Shown in pieces: positions 28,674-37,061 of a DNA stretch of 64,000 bases. The notes beneath the pieces are model-generated. The model did no database searches, had not been told where the DNA came from, and saw nothing but the letters and a program-made list of their open reading frames with translations. Numbering within the stretch: the stretch's first letter is position 1; every line of letters begins with the position of its first letter. Position numbers and translations under genes: made by a program. Location of the stretch: assembly GCF_022376835.1 (NCBI RefSeq), contig NZ_CP084606.1:1606501-1670500 (forward strand), written 5' to 3'. Origin of the DNA: Brucepastera parasyntrophica. Lineage in GTDB: Bacteria > Spirochaetota > Spirochaetia > Treponematales > Treponemataceae.

Positions 28674-29594
28674 TTACTCTTTTATCATCTTTGCGGCTTT
28701 CGCGGTAATTTCCGTAAGGTTGGTAAGATCGGCGCTGAGGATAACTCTGGACCCCTTTTTGGCAATTCCTCCGACGGCGTCTATCCAGTTTTCTGACAGA
28801 CTGAGATTGGCCGCGGCCTCGCCTCCTTCCATGGTAACGGCGGAAGCAACATTGCGGATACCTTCGGCGGTCGCGCGCGCGACAGAAACGATTTCTTTCG
28901 CCTTTCCTTCAGCCTCATTAATCATCCGTTCTTTTTCACCCTCACTCAGGTTAACGGCTTCTTCATAAGCGGCCATGGAAAGATTTATCTTTGTTTCCAT
29001 CTCTCCGACCGAGCGGGCTATTTCCGCGCGCTTTTCCCGTTCAGCCTTCATCTGGGCTTCCATCGCGTCCATAATCGACTGGGAAACGCTGATGTTCTGG
29101 ATTTCGTACCTGGTAACTTTTATTCCCCAGGGATCGGACGCCTCATCAACAGCCTTTACGACTAAAGCATTTATCTGCTCACGGGCCTCAAAGGTATTAT
29201 CGAGCTCGAGCTGTCCCACAACGGAGCGCATGGTTGTCTGGGCAAGCAGTACTGTCGCGTAGGAATAATTCCTGATTCCGTAGCTTGCCTTTTTCGGGTC
29301 CATAACCTGGAGGTAGAGGACGCCGTCAACCCGGACGCGGACATTGTCTTTTGTAAAACAGTCCTGCGCGGGAACATCAATGGCCTGCTCCTTCAGGTTC
29401 TGCTTGTAGCGGACCCGGTCAATAAAAGGAAAAAGCATATGGAAGCCTGCCTCAAGGGTGTTATGATATTTTCCGAGGCGTTCAACGACAAGGGCCACCC
29501 GGTTCGGGACGACCCTGATACTTTTAAAAATCGCTATGATAAATACAAGCGCGAGTATCGCAACTACAATAAGAAGCGGAAAAAACGGGTTCAT
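28674..29594 (-). CDS. SPFH/band-7 (stomatin/paraslipin-like) protein
   Basis: This 306-residue protein has an N-terminal membrane helix (FPLLIVVAILALVFIIAIF), an SPFH domain with RVALVVERLGKYHNTLEAGFH and AIDVPAQDCFTKDNVRVRVDG, then a long charged helical region (KAEREKRAEIARSVGEMETK). Such proteins form ring or cage scaffolds on the inner membrane linked to membrane order and protease control. It overlaps the 5' neighbour, a closely related SPFH paralogue, by 4 bp. Confidence 0.9.
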   Translation of the reverse strand: MNPFFPLLIVVAILALVFIIAIFKSIRVVPNRVALVVERLGKYHNTLEAGFHMLFPFIDRVRYKQNLKEQAIDVPAQDCFTKDNVRVRVDGVLYLQVMDPKKASYGIRNYSYATVLLAQTTMRSVVGQLELDNTFEAREQINALVVKAVDEASDPWGIKVTRYEIQNISVSQSIMDAMEAQMKAEREKRAEIARSVGEMETKINLSMAAYEEAVNLSEGEKERMINEAEGKAKEIVSVARATAEGIRNVASAVTMEGGEAAANLSLSENWIDAVGGIAKKGSRVILSADLTNLTEITAKAAKMIKE

Positions 29595-30514
29595 TTTTTA
29601 CCTCCGGGAGCATTTTTCTGGGCGTTCTGGAAAATATCCGCGATTGAAGCGATAGCCGCGAGTTCTTCCGGATATACGGAAACATCGCACTGCGCAAGCG
29701 TTTCAGAAAACCGGGCTATATAATTTTCCGCAAGGCGGATCCCCATGGCGGTCTTTCCGCCGGGAAGTGAAAGGGCTTTGGCAACAAGCTGCAGGCCTTC
29801 CGCGGTCGCCTTGCTGGTGATTTCAATGGCCTGCGCCCGTCCGTCCGCAATATTGATTCTGCGTTCCTTCTCACCCATTGAACGGTTTATGGCGTCCTGT
29901 TTTTCACCCAGAGAGACATTTATAAGAGACTGTTTTTTCCCCTCGCTCGAAAGGATGTTCGCGCGTTTTACCCGTTCCGCGCGCATCTGGCTTTCCATTG
30001 CCTCAATAATGGTATCGGTCGGCGTAATGTCGCGGATTTCATAACGGGTGACTTTTATTCCCCAGCTGTCCGAAGCCTCGTCCAGGGCTTTTACAATATT
30101 TATGTTCAGCGTATCGCGTCCGCTGAAGGTTTTGTCCAGCTCGATTTTTCCGATTTCACTCCGCATGGTGGTCTTCGCAAGCTGGGTAACCGCGAACCGG
30201 TAATTTTCTATTCCGTAACTCGCTTTTACCGGGTCAAGCACCCTCAGATACAGAATCCCGTCAACCTTTACCTGAACGTTATCCGAAGTAATACATATCT
30301 GGGGATCGACATCCAGAGCCTCTTCCTTCAGGTTCTGTTTGTACGCTATGCGGTCTATAAACGGAACAAGCAGATGGAACCCAGCGGTAAGGGTCCCGGT
30401 ATACTTACCGAGCCGTTCCACGATATAGCTTTCCTGCTCGGGAACCACAACGGCAATTTTGAACAGGATAATTACAAAAACTACAATAGCAATATATACC
30501 AGAACTACGGGCAT
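29591..30514 (-). CDS. SPFH/band-7 protein, paralogue
   Basis: This 307-residue protein is homologous to the following gene: one N-terminal helix, then SYIVERLGKYTGTLTAGFHLL, EEALDVDPQICITSDNVQVK and a C-terminal coiled region (AERVKRANILSSEGKKQSLI). AGGAGAAAAG precedes the ATG. With NfeD immediately upstream it forms a typical NfeD-stomatin operon; the tandem pair could hetero-oligomerise, as for HflK/HflC, though the sequences are closer to QmcA/paraslipin. Confidence 0.9.
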   Translation of the reverse strand: MPVVLVYIAIVVFVIILFKIAVVVPEQESYIVERLGKYTGTLTAGFHLLVPFIDRIAYKQNLKEEALDVDPQICITSDNVQVKVDGILYLRVLDPVKASYGIENYRFAVTQLAKTTMRSEIGKIELDKTFSGRDTLNINIVKALDEASDSWGIKVTRYEIRDITPTDTIIEAMESQMRAERVKRANILSSEGKKQSLINVSLGEKQDAINRSMGEKERRINIADGRAQAIEITSKATAEGLQLVAKALSLPGGKTAMGIRLAENYIARFSETLAQCDVSVYPEELAAIASIADIFQNAQKNAPGGKK

Positions 30515-30989
30515 TCTTTTCTCCTTCCTGCGTTATTTCAGAATTAATAGGTTCAACAATATAAACCAGGCCTTTCCGGTCAACAATCCGGGCGGAAGAG
30601 CCGGCTGGAATAGTCCCGCTGCTGCTTTGCGCGCTCCAGGTAGTGCCCTGGAAACGGATCCTTCCTTCCTGCACCGGCCCGACTGTTTCAAGGACCTCCG
30701 CGGTTTCACCCGCCCCTACTTCTTCAGGGTTCTTTTTGGAAGGATTAAAAACAGTCCCGCTGAAAATCCGTTTAAAATGTCTGCGGAAAAAAATGAGTGA
30801 AAGCAGGGATGTTACAATGAAAATCAGCACCTGCAGCCACAGCCATTGGGAAACAAAGGGAATAAGGCTGAGCAAAGCGGTCGCGATACCTCCCATTCCA
30901 AAAAAGAAAATCACAAATCCGGGCAGCAGCATTTCGAGTCCTATACACACGACACCGATAATGGCCCAGTAAACCCAGGGATCAAGCAT
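30405..30989 (-). CDS. NfeD-like membrane protein
   Basis: A short-form NfeD: four hydrophobic segments (WVYWAIIGVVCIGLEMLLPG, FVIFFFGMGGIATALLSLI, WLWLQVLIFIVTSLLSLIFF) and a C-terminal OB-fold (TAEVLETVGPVQEGRIRFQG, ARIVDRKGLVYIVEP). The start at 30989 is set by GGAGG 5 bp upstream. As read, the frame overruns the next gene by 110 bp, ending in a Cys-rich tail unlike NfeD. A single missing base near 30535 would end the protein at about 30537, just before the next gene's RBS, which is more natural. Confidence 0.82.
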   Translation of the reverse strand: MLDPWVYWAIIGVVCIGLEMLLPGFVIFFFGMGGIATALLSLIPFVSQWLWLQVLIFIVTSLLSLIFFRRHFKRIFSGTVFNPSKKNPEEVGAGETAEVLETVGPVQEGRIRFQGTTWSAQSSSGTIPAGSSARIVDRKGLVYIVEPINSEITQEGEKNARSSGIYCYCSFCNYPVQNCRCGSRAGKLYRGTAR

Positions 30990-31161
30990 ACTCGCCTCCA
31001 ATAATAAGACTATACCACAGAATGATGGTTTTTTGTATTGTTATTGATGTTTTGTGGAAAAAGCCGGATTTAAATAGTTTTTTTAATTTTATGGGTGCCA
31101 TAAGGTTCAACCAGGGTAACCGCCCTTCCTCCGCATGATGGAGGAAGGGAAATTTACAGGT

Positions 31162-32736
31162 TTACCTCTTCATATCGGCGATGGGATCGGAAATAAGAAT
31201 TCCGCCCGTTATTAAATTTTTGGCGTCCGTAAAGTCTGCTTTGAAAACCCTCGAGGTGCCGTCTTCATAGTCGTCCCAGGTTGCCCCGGCGTCGGCGTAA
31301 ACTTTAATAGTTAATCCGTTTGAGGAAGAAGAGACTTTAACCGCGATATAGTTGGTTGTTACGGTAACCGCGGAATTCACCTGGGCTTCCCACCATTCCG
31401 ACATTTTGGCGGAATATTCCAGTGTTCCTTTGAACAAAATATCTTCTTCCTGATAGGAAGAAAGGCCCGGGATATTGGCTATGAGAGCTTTCCTGAACTC
31501 TATATCACGGGAATCATACCACTGGGCGATTTCTTCCTCTCCGGTTGCCGGCAGGGGATTCACCTTTTCCCAGTTATACATGTCAAGCCCCGCCTTAAAC
31601 CCGTCATCACACATATATTCAGTGATGTAATCAGCGGCGTTGATACCGGCGGGACTTTCAGCCGCCTGAAGAGCTTCTTCAAAACCCGCATAAACGCCGG
31701 AAAAGACCAGCCTTCCGGGCAAACCATAGGCAACGGAAAGGTCCTCGACGGTAAGGACAAGGGGAGACGCAGGAGAACTTCCCAGACCTGAACTGTCAGA
31801 GGGATCATATATAATATTCACATGATACGGAGATGAAAAAATGCCGTTATAATACATTTCGCCCTCATAATCAAAATAGGTTCCCATGATCACCGGGCTT
31901 CCGTCATTTACATAGGGGATTATAAAAATATTATTGGAAAGAATTTTTCCTCCGTCCGCTTCCCAGGCCGCGATAAAGCCTTCTTCGGTGGGCTGTGCCG
32001 GCTCACTCCATGCAAAAGTAACAAAATCGGCCACCACATTATAGCTGCCGTCCGGCTGCTGGCCGCCTATATCCGCAAACCCGAAAAACGAGTCCTCGGC
32101 CCATTCGCCTTCCGTTTCAACAGAATGCTTTGCCATGGTTTTTATGCCCCATTCATCCACGATATACTGGATTTTCCAGCCCGTATCAGGATACCGTTCA
32201 TCCCACACGCCCTGCCATTCCGACTTGTCAAGTCCGGAAACGAGGGCCGCCTCTCCTGTGGAGGTCATGTTCTGGGAGGCCTCGGCGCCCGTAATTGTAG
32301 TATCTACCACTGCGAAAACGGGACTGCCGAAGGGCTGGTCGGAACCGGTCCTGGTAGCTATGGAAACGGTCGCGTTTCCGCCGGTATCTCCGCTTATCGA
32401 ATATTTAATAATGCTGCTTGCCGCAGAAAGGGTGTAATATTCCGCCTGGGAGTTATAAAACCCTTTAAGGCGGAACGTTATATCTCCGTCATCCAGGACG
32501 CCGGTCAGGGGAATTGCGGTATCATCGCCCGAGGCCCTTCCGTAAATATGCCTTGCCCCTGATTCAGTGCCGGCGGTAAAATACGACGTATTGCCGCCGC
32601 TGGAAAACTTTCCGGTAATTGACAGCGTTTTTGGCGTTTCCGGATCGGGTCCGTCTGCCGCATTCGGACAACCCGAAAAAAACATGATCAGAGCCAGGGC
32701 CATACACGCCGCGGCAAAGTGATTCAGCTTTTTCAT
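31162..32736 (-). CDS. Large hypothetical lipoprotein
   Basis: This 524-residue protein has a lipoprotein signal (CMALALIMFFSGC, lipobox FFSGC). The mature part has short beta-rich stretches typical of surface or periplasmic treponemal lipoproteins: SITGKFSSGGNTSYFTAGTE, GDITFRLKGFYNSQAEYYTL, GATWDDYEDGTSRVFKADFT. No family is recognised. Acidic and aromatic-rich, it may be surface exposed. Upstream (32737-32922) there is only a hairpin; a CCTTCCTCC/GGAGGAAGG hairpin at 31122-31150 lies just after the stop. Confidence 0.65.
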   Translation of the reverse strand: MKKLNHFAAACMALALIMFFSGCPNAADGPDPETPKTLSITGKFSSGGNTSYFTAGTESGARHIYGRASGDDTAIPLTGVLDDGDITFRLKGFYNSQAEYYTLSAASSIIKYSISGDTGGNATVSIATRTGSDQPFGSPVFAVVDTTITGAEASQNMTSTGEAALVSGLDKSEWQGVWDERYPDTGWKIQYIVDEWGIKTMAKHSVETEGEWAEDSFFGFADIGGQQPDGSYNVVADFVTFAWSEPAQPTEEGFIAAWEADGGKILSNNIFIIPYVNDGSPVIMGTYFDYEGEMYYNGIFSSPYHVNIIYDPSDSSGLGSSPASPLVLTVEDLSVAYGLPGRLVFSGVYAGFEEALQAAESPAGINAADYITEYMCDDGFKAGLDMYNWEKVNPLPATGEEEIAQWYDSRDIEFRKALIANIPGLSSYQEEDILFKGTLEYSAKMSEWWEAQVNSAVTVTTNYIAVKVSSSSNGLTIKVYADAGATWDDYEDGTSRVFKADFTDAKNLITGGILISDPIADMKR

Positions 32737-32861
32737 AAGTACTCCTTATTAAAATGGACTTAAAATACTAAGAACAGAAAACCCTCTGTCATTCTCAAAT
32801 TATAGTACATAAATATATATATTGAAAGAAAATAGGATAAAAAGGCCTTTCAGAGGGGATT

Positions 32862-32906
32862 CCCCGCGGAATATATAAGCAAAAATTATTTCCGCGGGAA
32901 GTTGGA
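32862..32906. other. Hairpin downstream of the LysM-like lipoprotein gene
   Basis: TTCCCCGCGGAATA and TTATTTCCGCGGGAA form an imperfect stem with an AT-rich loop, 17 bp after the stop at 32923 on the minus strand. It may terminate that transcript; no long T run follows. Confidence 0.4.
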
Positions 32907-32922
32907 TGAAAAATAAGAGGAT

Positions 32923-33439
32923 TTACAGGGTATCGGCTATTTTAACCAGCTTTTCAGCGACGCCGCCCTTGCCTATACGCCGGTAGTCTTCCGCTACAGT
33001 GAGGAAGCTTTCTTTCATGACAGCGCGGGCCCCTTCATCATTGATGTTTTTCTGAAGGTCGGGAATAACCAGGTTCATGCCGGGGATAATCCGTTCCGGA
33101 TTAATAACCACGCCTTCCGAGGCTGTCATAATAACCGGGAACCAGTACGCATACTCCTTCCCCATACACGGGCCGCAAGTTCCGAAAGGGTTTCATGGTA
33201 TATTACCTTGTGATTCACGGAACCTTCCATAACCAGCTGTTTTTTCACTTCCGCGGGCGGAGCCGGGGAGGAGGGGGCGGCGGAGGTGTTTCCACAACCG
33301 GCGCGGGTTCCTGCACAACAACGGGAGCCGGCTCGGGTTCGGGAACGGTCTCTACCGCGGCAGGCGTTGAGCCGCAGGACAGTACAGTCATACATACCAA
33401 AAGAATAATCGCGATAATACTGAAATGTTCTTTTTTCAA
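32923..33439 (-). CDS. LysM-like lipoprotein (two frameshifts)
   Basis: Three frames join into about 172 residues: a lipoprotein signal LKKEHFSIIAIILLVCMTVLSC, a Pro/Glu-Val-rich linker, then NHKVIYHETLSELAARVWG, YAYWFPVIMTASEGVVINPE and IIPGMNLVIPDLQKN, the pattern of an extended LysM-type domain with a helical C-terminus. Both breaks are single-base losses (poly-C near 33280, CCCC near 33165). The best start is TTG at 33439, because GGAGG lies 5 bp before it; an ATG 12 bp upstream has no RBS. It probably binds peptidoglycan from the outer-membrane side. Confidence 0.65.
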
Positions 33440-33560
33440 AATGGCCTCCATTTCCGGTTCTTTCAGCAAACTATATCACAAACCAGTCTTTAAAACATAA
33501 AAAATTTGCTTTGTTACATAATTTTTACTCAAACTACTTATATTTTCCCTGTAGCTATGG

Positions 33561-33566
33561 TATTAT
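33561..33566 (+). promoter_or_regulatory. -10 of the cyclase gene (leaderless)
   Basis: TATTAT at 33561-33566, then 6 bp and the ATG at 33573. The -35 region is weak (TTATAT at 17 bp). Confidence 0.5.
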
Positions 33567-33572
33567 CTACGA

Positions 33573-34258
33573 ATGACTATTACAGATGAGGATTTGCCGA
33601 TAAAGCCGTGTCCTTCTGTTGTCCTGGATTCATCCACTCTGGCGGCGTTAAAAAAATGCCTGTCGATATATTTGATAATATATACGTAGGCGAAACAAAA
33701 GATGATTCTCTCAGCCTCTGTATTGATGTGCGGAATTTCAGTGATTTTCTGTGTGAAAATGATGAAACGGCTGTTTTTACCCTGATAAAGCAGTTTACCT
33801 CCAATTTTCTTTCCTGCGTAAACCAGTTCGGCTATAACTGTTCATATTATAAACTTGTCGGAGACGGCGCGATCGTTATCTGGGATGAAGCCAGCGATGA
33901 GCATTTACGCGAAGCGCTGGAAGTTTTTTCCACTTTTACGGAATTCCTGAACGAGTATCTGTTTCAGTCCTTTCCCAAACTCGGACTTGCGGGCGCGCTT
34001 GTTCTGGAAAAGATTTTCAAATATGAAATTTCCGCGGAAGCATCCGATCTGAAATACCGGGATTATGTAGGATACGGAATAAACCTTGCGTGCAGACTGC
34101 AGACTCTGGCAAAAAAAGACGAGCTGATAATCAATAAAACCCTGATGGATAAAAAAGGCCTCCCTGCCATAGAGAAAAAAGTCCCTGTACAGGAAATGAA
34201 CCTTTTAAAAGGCATAAGAGACCAGGACAGGAAAACGCTGTACGTATACAGCCCCTGA
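33573..34258 (+). CDS. Class III nucleotidyl cyclase-domain protein (one frameshift)
   Basis: MTITDEDLPIKPCPSVVLDS opens the gene. After restoring one A in AAAAAAA near 33655 the frame continues MPVDIFDNIYVGETKDD and a class III cyclase domain: first metal Asp in LCIDVRNFSDF, second in LVGDGAIVIWDE, later YVGYGINLACRLQ. Both metal-binding Asp positions are kept, so activity (cAMP or cGMP) is possible. It is about 228 residues with no membrane segment. The start lies 6 bp after a TATTAT -10 with no RBS (leaderless). Confidence 0.72.
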
Positions 34259-34261
34259 TCT

Positions 34262-34305
34262 CATGAGCCGGTTTCAAAATCTGACATTTTGAAACCGGCC
34301 TCATA
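34262..34305 (+). terminator. Hairpin terminator, shared inner stem family (copy 2)
   Basis: A perfect 13-bp stem CCGGTTTCAAAAT/ATTTTGAAACCGG with loop CTGAC, just after the cyclase stop. The inner part is identical to the hairpin at 18406. Confidence 0.7.
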
Positions 34306-34329
34306 AAAGAGTTTAATCGCAAAAATCCG

Positions 34330-34734
34330 TTAATGCTGTTTTTTCCCGTGATGCAAATGAACCAGGACGGAAACAATTTCCTCATCCGCCGGGGCGAATA
34401 AATAGTCGGCCATTTCCCTTGTCGTAACCCAGCGGATTTCGTCATGGTCGCGGAGACTGATATGCCCGTCGATCAGTACGGCCCGGACAGCAATCAGATG
34501 GACAATTTTTGTTCCGTAATCATGCACTACTTCCGTAATAATATCCCCGGCCTCCACATGAGCATCCATTTCCTCACGCAATTCACGGACAATACATTCG
34601 GGAGCGGTTTCCCCGGCTTCTATTTTTCCGCCGGGAAATTCCCAGTATCCGCCGAGCGAGATTTCAGGCTTTCTGCGGGCGATCAGAATACGCCCTTCAC
34701 GGTTTTCAATAACAGCGGCAGCAACATCTATCAT
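34330..34734 (-). CDS. NUDIX hydrolase (MutT-like)
   Basis: This 134-residue protein has the NUDIX box GGKIEAGETAPECIVRELREE, with the final EExG written as EEMD. The start IDVAAAVIENREGRILIARR and FPGG resemble MutT-like (d)NTP pyrophosphatases that clean oxidised nucleotides. The substrate is not certain. The ATG at 34734 has TTGACA-17-TATACT ending 6 bp upstream and no RBS, a clear leaderless start. It is divergent from the thioesterase gene. Confidence 0.88.
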   Translation of the reverse strand: MIDVAAAVIENREGRILIARRKPEISLGGYWEFPGGKIEAGETAPECIVRELREEMDAHVEAGDIITEVVHDYGTKIVHLIAVRAVLIDGHISLRDHDEIRWVTTREMADYLFAPADEEIVSVLVHLHHGKKQH

Positions 34735-34740
34735 ACTGAA

Positions 34741-34792
34741 AGTATAAGCCGCCAGAGGCGCATTGTCAAAAAAACTGTTACTGTGCTATGCT
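34741..34792. promoter_or_regulatory. Divergent leaderless promoters sharing one -35
   Basis: On the minus strand TTGACA (34769-34764), 17 bp, TATACT (34746-34741), 6 bp, ATG of the NUDIX gene. On the plus strand TTGTCA (34763-34768), 18 bp, TATGCT (34787-34792), 7 bp, ATG 34800. The same TTGTCAA heptamer serves as -35 for both directions. Confidence 0.65.
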
Positions 34793-34799
34793 TTGGGGC

Positions 34800-35207
34800 A
34801 TGAAACATACTGCAAAAACAACGGTACGGACCTATGAACTCGATGCATATAATCACGTAAACAATGCCGTATACCTGAATTATCTTGAATACGGCCGTAT
34901 GGCATATCTGCGGGCCATAGGATTTGACTATGAAGGACTTATCGCCGCGGGATACTTTCTGTATGTTACTCATATTGATATACGCTACAAGTTTTCAGCC
35001 CGCCTTGGAGATGAGCTTTCCATTCAGGTAGAGCCGGTAAAACTGGGCCGGGTTTCAGGCACCTTTCACCAGGTAATTACAAACCAGCGGAACGAAGTCT
35101 GTGCCGAAGCCGATGTATCATGGGGCTGCGTGGACAGTAACGGAAGGCCGTCAAAAATTCCGGATGAATTTTTTGTTGAAGGGCTGAGGCCCGAACCGGC
35201 AAAATAA
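34800..35207 (+). CDS. Acyl-CoA thioesterase, hotdog fold (YbgC/4HBT family)
   Basis: This 135-residue protein has the 4HBT active-site pattern YELDAYNHVNNAVYLNYLEYGR, with the catalytic Asp in LDAYNHVNN, and later YKFSARLGDELSI. Family members hydrolyse acyl-CoA or acyl-ACP thioesters. The start at 34800 follows a -10 by 7 bp. The gene is monocistronic and followed by a short GC-rich hairpin-like stretch. Confidence 0.85.
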   Translation: MKHTAKTTVRTYELDAYNHVNNAVYLNYLEYGRMAYLRAIGFDYEGLIAAGYFLYVTHIDIRYKFSARLGDELSIQVEPVKLGRVSGTFHQVITNQRNEVCAEADVSWGCVDSNGRPSKIPDEFFVEGLRPEPAK

Positions 35208-35251
35208 AACACCTCGCCGCGAATAAAATCCGCGACGGGAAATTTTTCCGG

Positions 35252-36058
35252 TCAGGTTCCGGTTTTGTCCGCGGTTAATCCAATGGCCGAGACAGGATCT
35301 TCGGGAGTTATCCCCAGTTCCTCCGCAAAGCGGACCGCGTCTCTGGCATAACTGATTACAGCCGAGGGGGAATGGGCGTCGGAGCTGCAGATAATTCTTG
35401 CGCCCGAAGCCGCCGCCATTTCCCAGAATTCGCGGACAGGATACGGAGCTCTCATGCCGGTATCCGAATATATTTTCTGCCTGTTCAAACCATTCCCGTT
35501 TATCTCAAGCGGCATATTCATGCCTATCGCCGCTTCAATAATATCCTGCCAGGCCGATCTGATGTTTTCATCAATATTCGTGTAGGCCATCATAAAAATA
35601 TCGGGATGGGCGATAAAGTCAAACAGCCCGCTCTGTATACCGCCTACAGTTAAGTCGGCGTACTTGCGTAAAAACCGTACCCCGGATATTTCCCCGCAAA
35701 AAAGAAATTCGCCGTTCTCGTTTACCCAGTGTGATCCGTATATGAGATAGTCTGCCTTTTCCTCATACCGAAGGCGGTCCCGTATCCAGTTTGTATAGGA
35801 AGGATACCAGTCGCATTCAAATCCGAAAAAAACGGGAAAGTCTGCCTCCTTTTTAGCGGCATTAACCAGTTCACGGTATTTCGGCAGTTCCTCCCGGTAC
35901 ATCCGGCTTCCCGGCCAGGTATTGTCCGGAAGCGGACAATGGTCGGAAAAGCCGAGCGCCGAACAGCCGTCAACATTGGCCTGGCGGACATAATCTGCGG
36001 GATCTCCAAGGGCATGTTTGCAGAGCGATGTATGGGTATGGAGGTTACTTATATTCAT
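35252..36058 (-). CDS. PHP-family phosphatase (histidinol-phosphatase-like)
   Basis: This 268-residue protein has PHP-domain metal ligands: NLHTHTSLCKHA, LGFSDHCPL, FFGFECDWYP, GSHWVNENGE, HPDIFMMAY and CSSDAHSPS. HisJ/HisK-type histidinol-phosphate phosphatases and other PHP esterases share this; with no his genes nearby, the histidine role is not proved. The RBS AGGAG lies 10 bp before the ATG and belongs to the repeated hairpin element at 36067-36140. Confidence 0.82.
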   Translation of the reverse strand: MNISNLHTHTSLCKHALGDPADYVRQANVDGCSALGFSDHCPLPDNTWPGSRMYREELPKYRELVNAAKKEADFPVFFGFECDWYPSYTNWIRDRLRYEEKADYLIYGSHWVNENGEFLFCGEISGVRFLRKYADLTVGGIQSGLFDFIAHPDIFMMAYTNIDENIRSAWQDIIEAAIGMNMPLEINGNGLNRQKIYSDTGMRAPYPVREFWEMAAASGARIICSSDAHSPSAVISYARDAVRFAEELGITPEDPVSAIGLTADKTGT

Positions 36059-36066
36059 TGTATTTT

Positions 36067-36140
36067 ATACTCCTATAAGTTACGTTTTTGATACAAAAAA
36101 TCAGCTGATTCTTTGTATCAAAAACACTTACAATCGGAAG
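36067..36140 (-). repeat. Structured hairpin + RBS repeat, copy 1
   Basis: A 74-bp element nearly identical to 38697-38770. Its core (36084-36125) is a stem of about 20 bp centred on TCAGCTGA with outer GATACAAA/TTTGTATC, and it ends in AGGAGTAT, the RBS of the next gene. A T-A pair here is a C-G pair in copy 2, a compensatory change. Confidence 0.8.
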
Positions 36141-36168
36141 TAGTCAAATAATTTAAATTATTTGACTA
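36141..36168. other. Perfect AT-rich palindrome
   Basis: A 28-bp perfect palindrome with half TAGTCAAATAATTT. It adjoins hairpin element copy 1 on the side away from the gene; a different perfect palindrome lies at the same place next to copy 2. It lies between divergent genes, so it is not a simple terminator. Confidence 0.7.
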
Positions 36169-36220
36169 TAAATATACTGAACTGCGGAAAATTGTACAAT
36201 CAGCGGCGTTTCGTCTCCCG

Positions 36221-36249
36221 TTGTGAAGGCTTCCCGTTTCTGGTATAGT
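36221..36249 (+). promoter_or_regulatory. RluA-family gene promoter (leaderless)
   Basis: TTGTGA (36221-36226), 17-bp spacer, TATAGT (36244-36249), then 7 bp and the ATG at 36257. Confidence 0.6.
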
Positions 36250-36256
36250 ACTGGTC

Positions 36257-37018
36257 ATGAAATCGTCCGAACTTTTTACCCTGCTATACCAGGATGAACA
36301 TATCGCTGTTTTAAATAAAAGCTCAGGTCTGCTTGTCGCGTCAGACCGCTGGGATCCGGACGCGCCGAGGCTTGATATTCTGGCTTCCCGGCAGCTCTGC
36401 GGAGACGGGGAACGCCTGTATGCGGTCCACCGGATCGATAAGGATACCTCCGGGCTTGTTATGTATGCCCGGACGGACGAAGCGCACCGCGCGCTCAGTA
36501 TGGCGTTTGAAAAACGTGAAATAGAAAAAACCTACCACGCGCTGGTATACGGCCGGCCGGTGTGGGAAGAAACAGAAATAAACATACCACTGCGGGCGGA
36601 CGGTGACCAGAAACACCGGACAATAAAGGATACCCGCCGGGGAAAAGACGCAAAGACAGGACTGCGGTTTATCGGACCCTGCGGACAATACAGCTGGATT
36701 GAAGCAAGGCCAATAACAGGCCGCACACACCAGATCCGTGTCCATTTGACAATTTCAGGGCTGCCTATTGTATGTGATCCGCTTTACGGAAATCCGGCTC
36801 CGTTATATCTGTCGAATATAAAACGTTCCTGGCATGGTGATGAACTTTCCGAAAGGCCCCTGCTTAACCGGCTTGGCCTTCACGCCTGGAAAATGCGGTT
36901 CGCCCATCCAGCGACGGGAGAACCGGTGGAATTTACCGCACCCTACCCCCGTGATTTGAACAGTACCAGAAAACAGCTCGCGAAACTGTACAGAACAGAC
37001 CCCCTCGGTGAAGAATAG
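36257..37018 (+). CDS. RluA-family pseudouridine synthase
   Basis: This 253-residue RNA pseudouridine synthase has the catalytic motif AVHRIDKDTSGLVMYA (catalytic Asp in HRIDKDTSG), YHALVYGRP, GRTHQIRVHL and CDPLYGNP. Without an N-terminal S4 domain it is closest to RluA/TruC-like short members. The target U (tRNA or 23S rRNA) cannot be told. No RBS; it begins 7 bp after a -10 element. Confidence 0.88.
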   Translation: MKSSELFTLLYQDEHIAVLNKSSGLLVASDRWDPDAPRLDILASRQLCGDGERLYAVHRIDKDTSGLVMYARTDEAHRALSMAFEKREIEKTYHALVYGRPVWEETEINIPLRADGDQKHRTIKDTRRGKDAKTGLRFIGPCGQYSWIEARPITGRTHQIRVHLTISGLPIVCDPLYGNPAPLYLSNIKRSWHGDELSERPLLNRLGLHAWKMRFAHPATGEPVEFTAPYPRDLNSTRKQLAKLYRTDPLGEE

Positions 37019-37061
37019 TCTGCCCGTACAATAACTCCGGGCTGCTCATTATATCCGGGGG

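Noticed and set aside
36067-36168. Hairpins here as a transcription terminator
   Set aside because: They lie between divergent genes, upstream of both starts, and end in an RBS.
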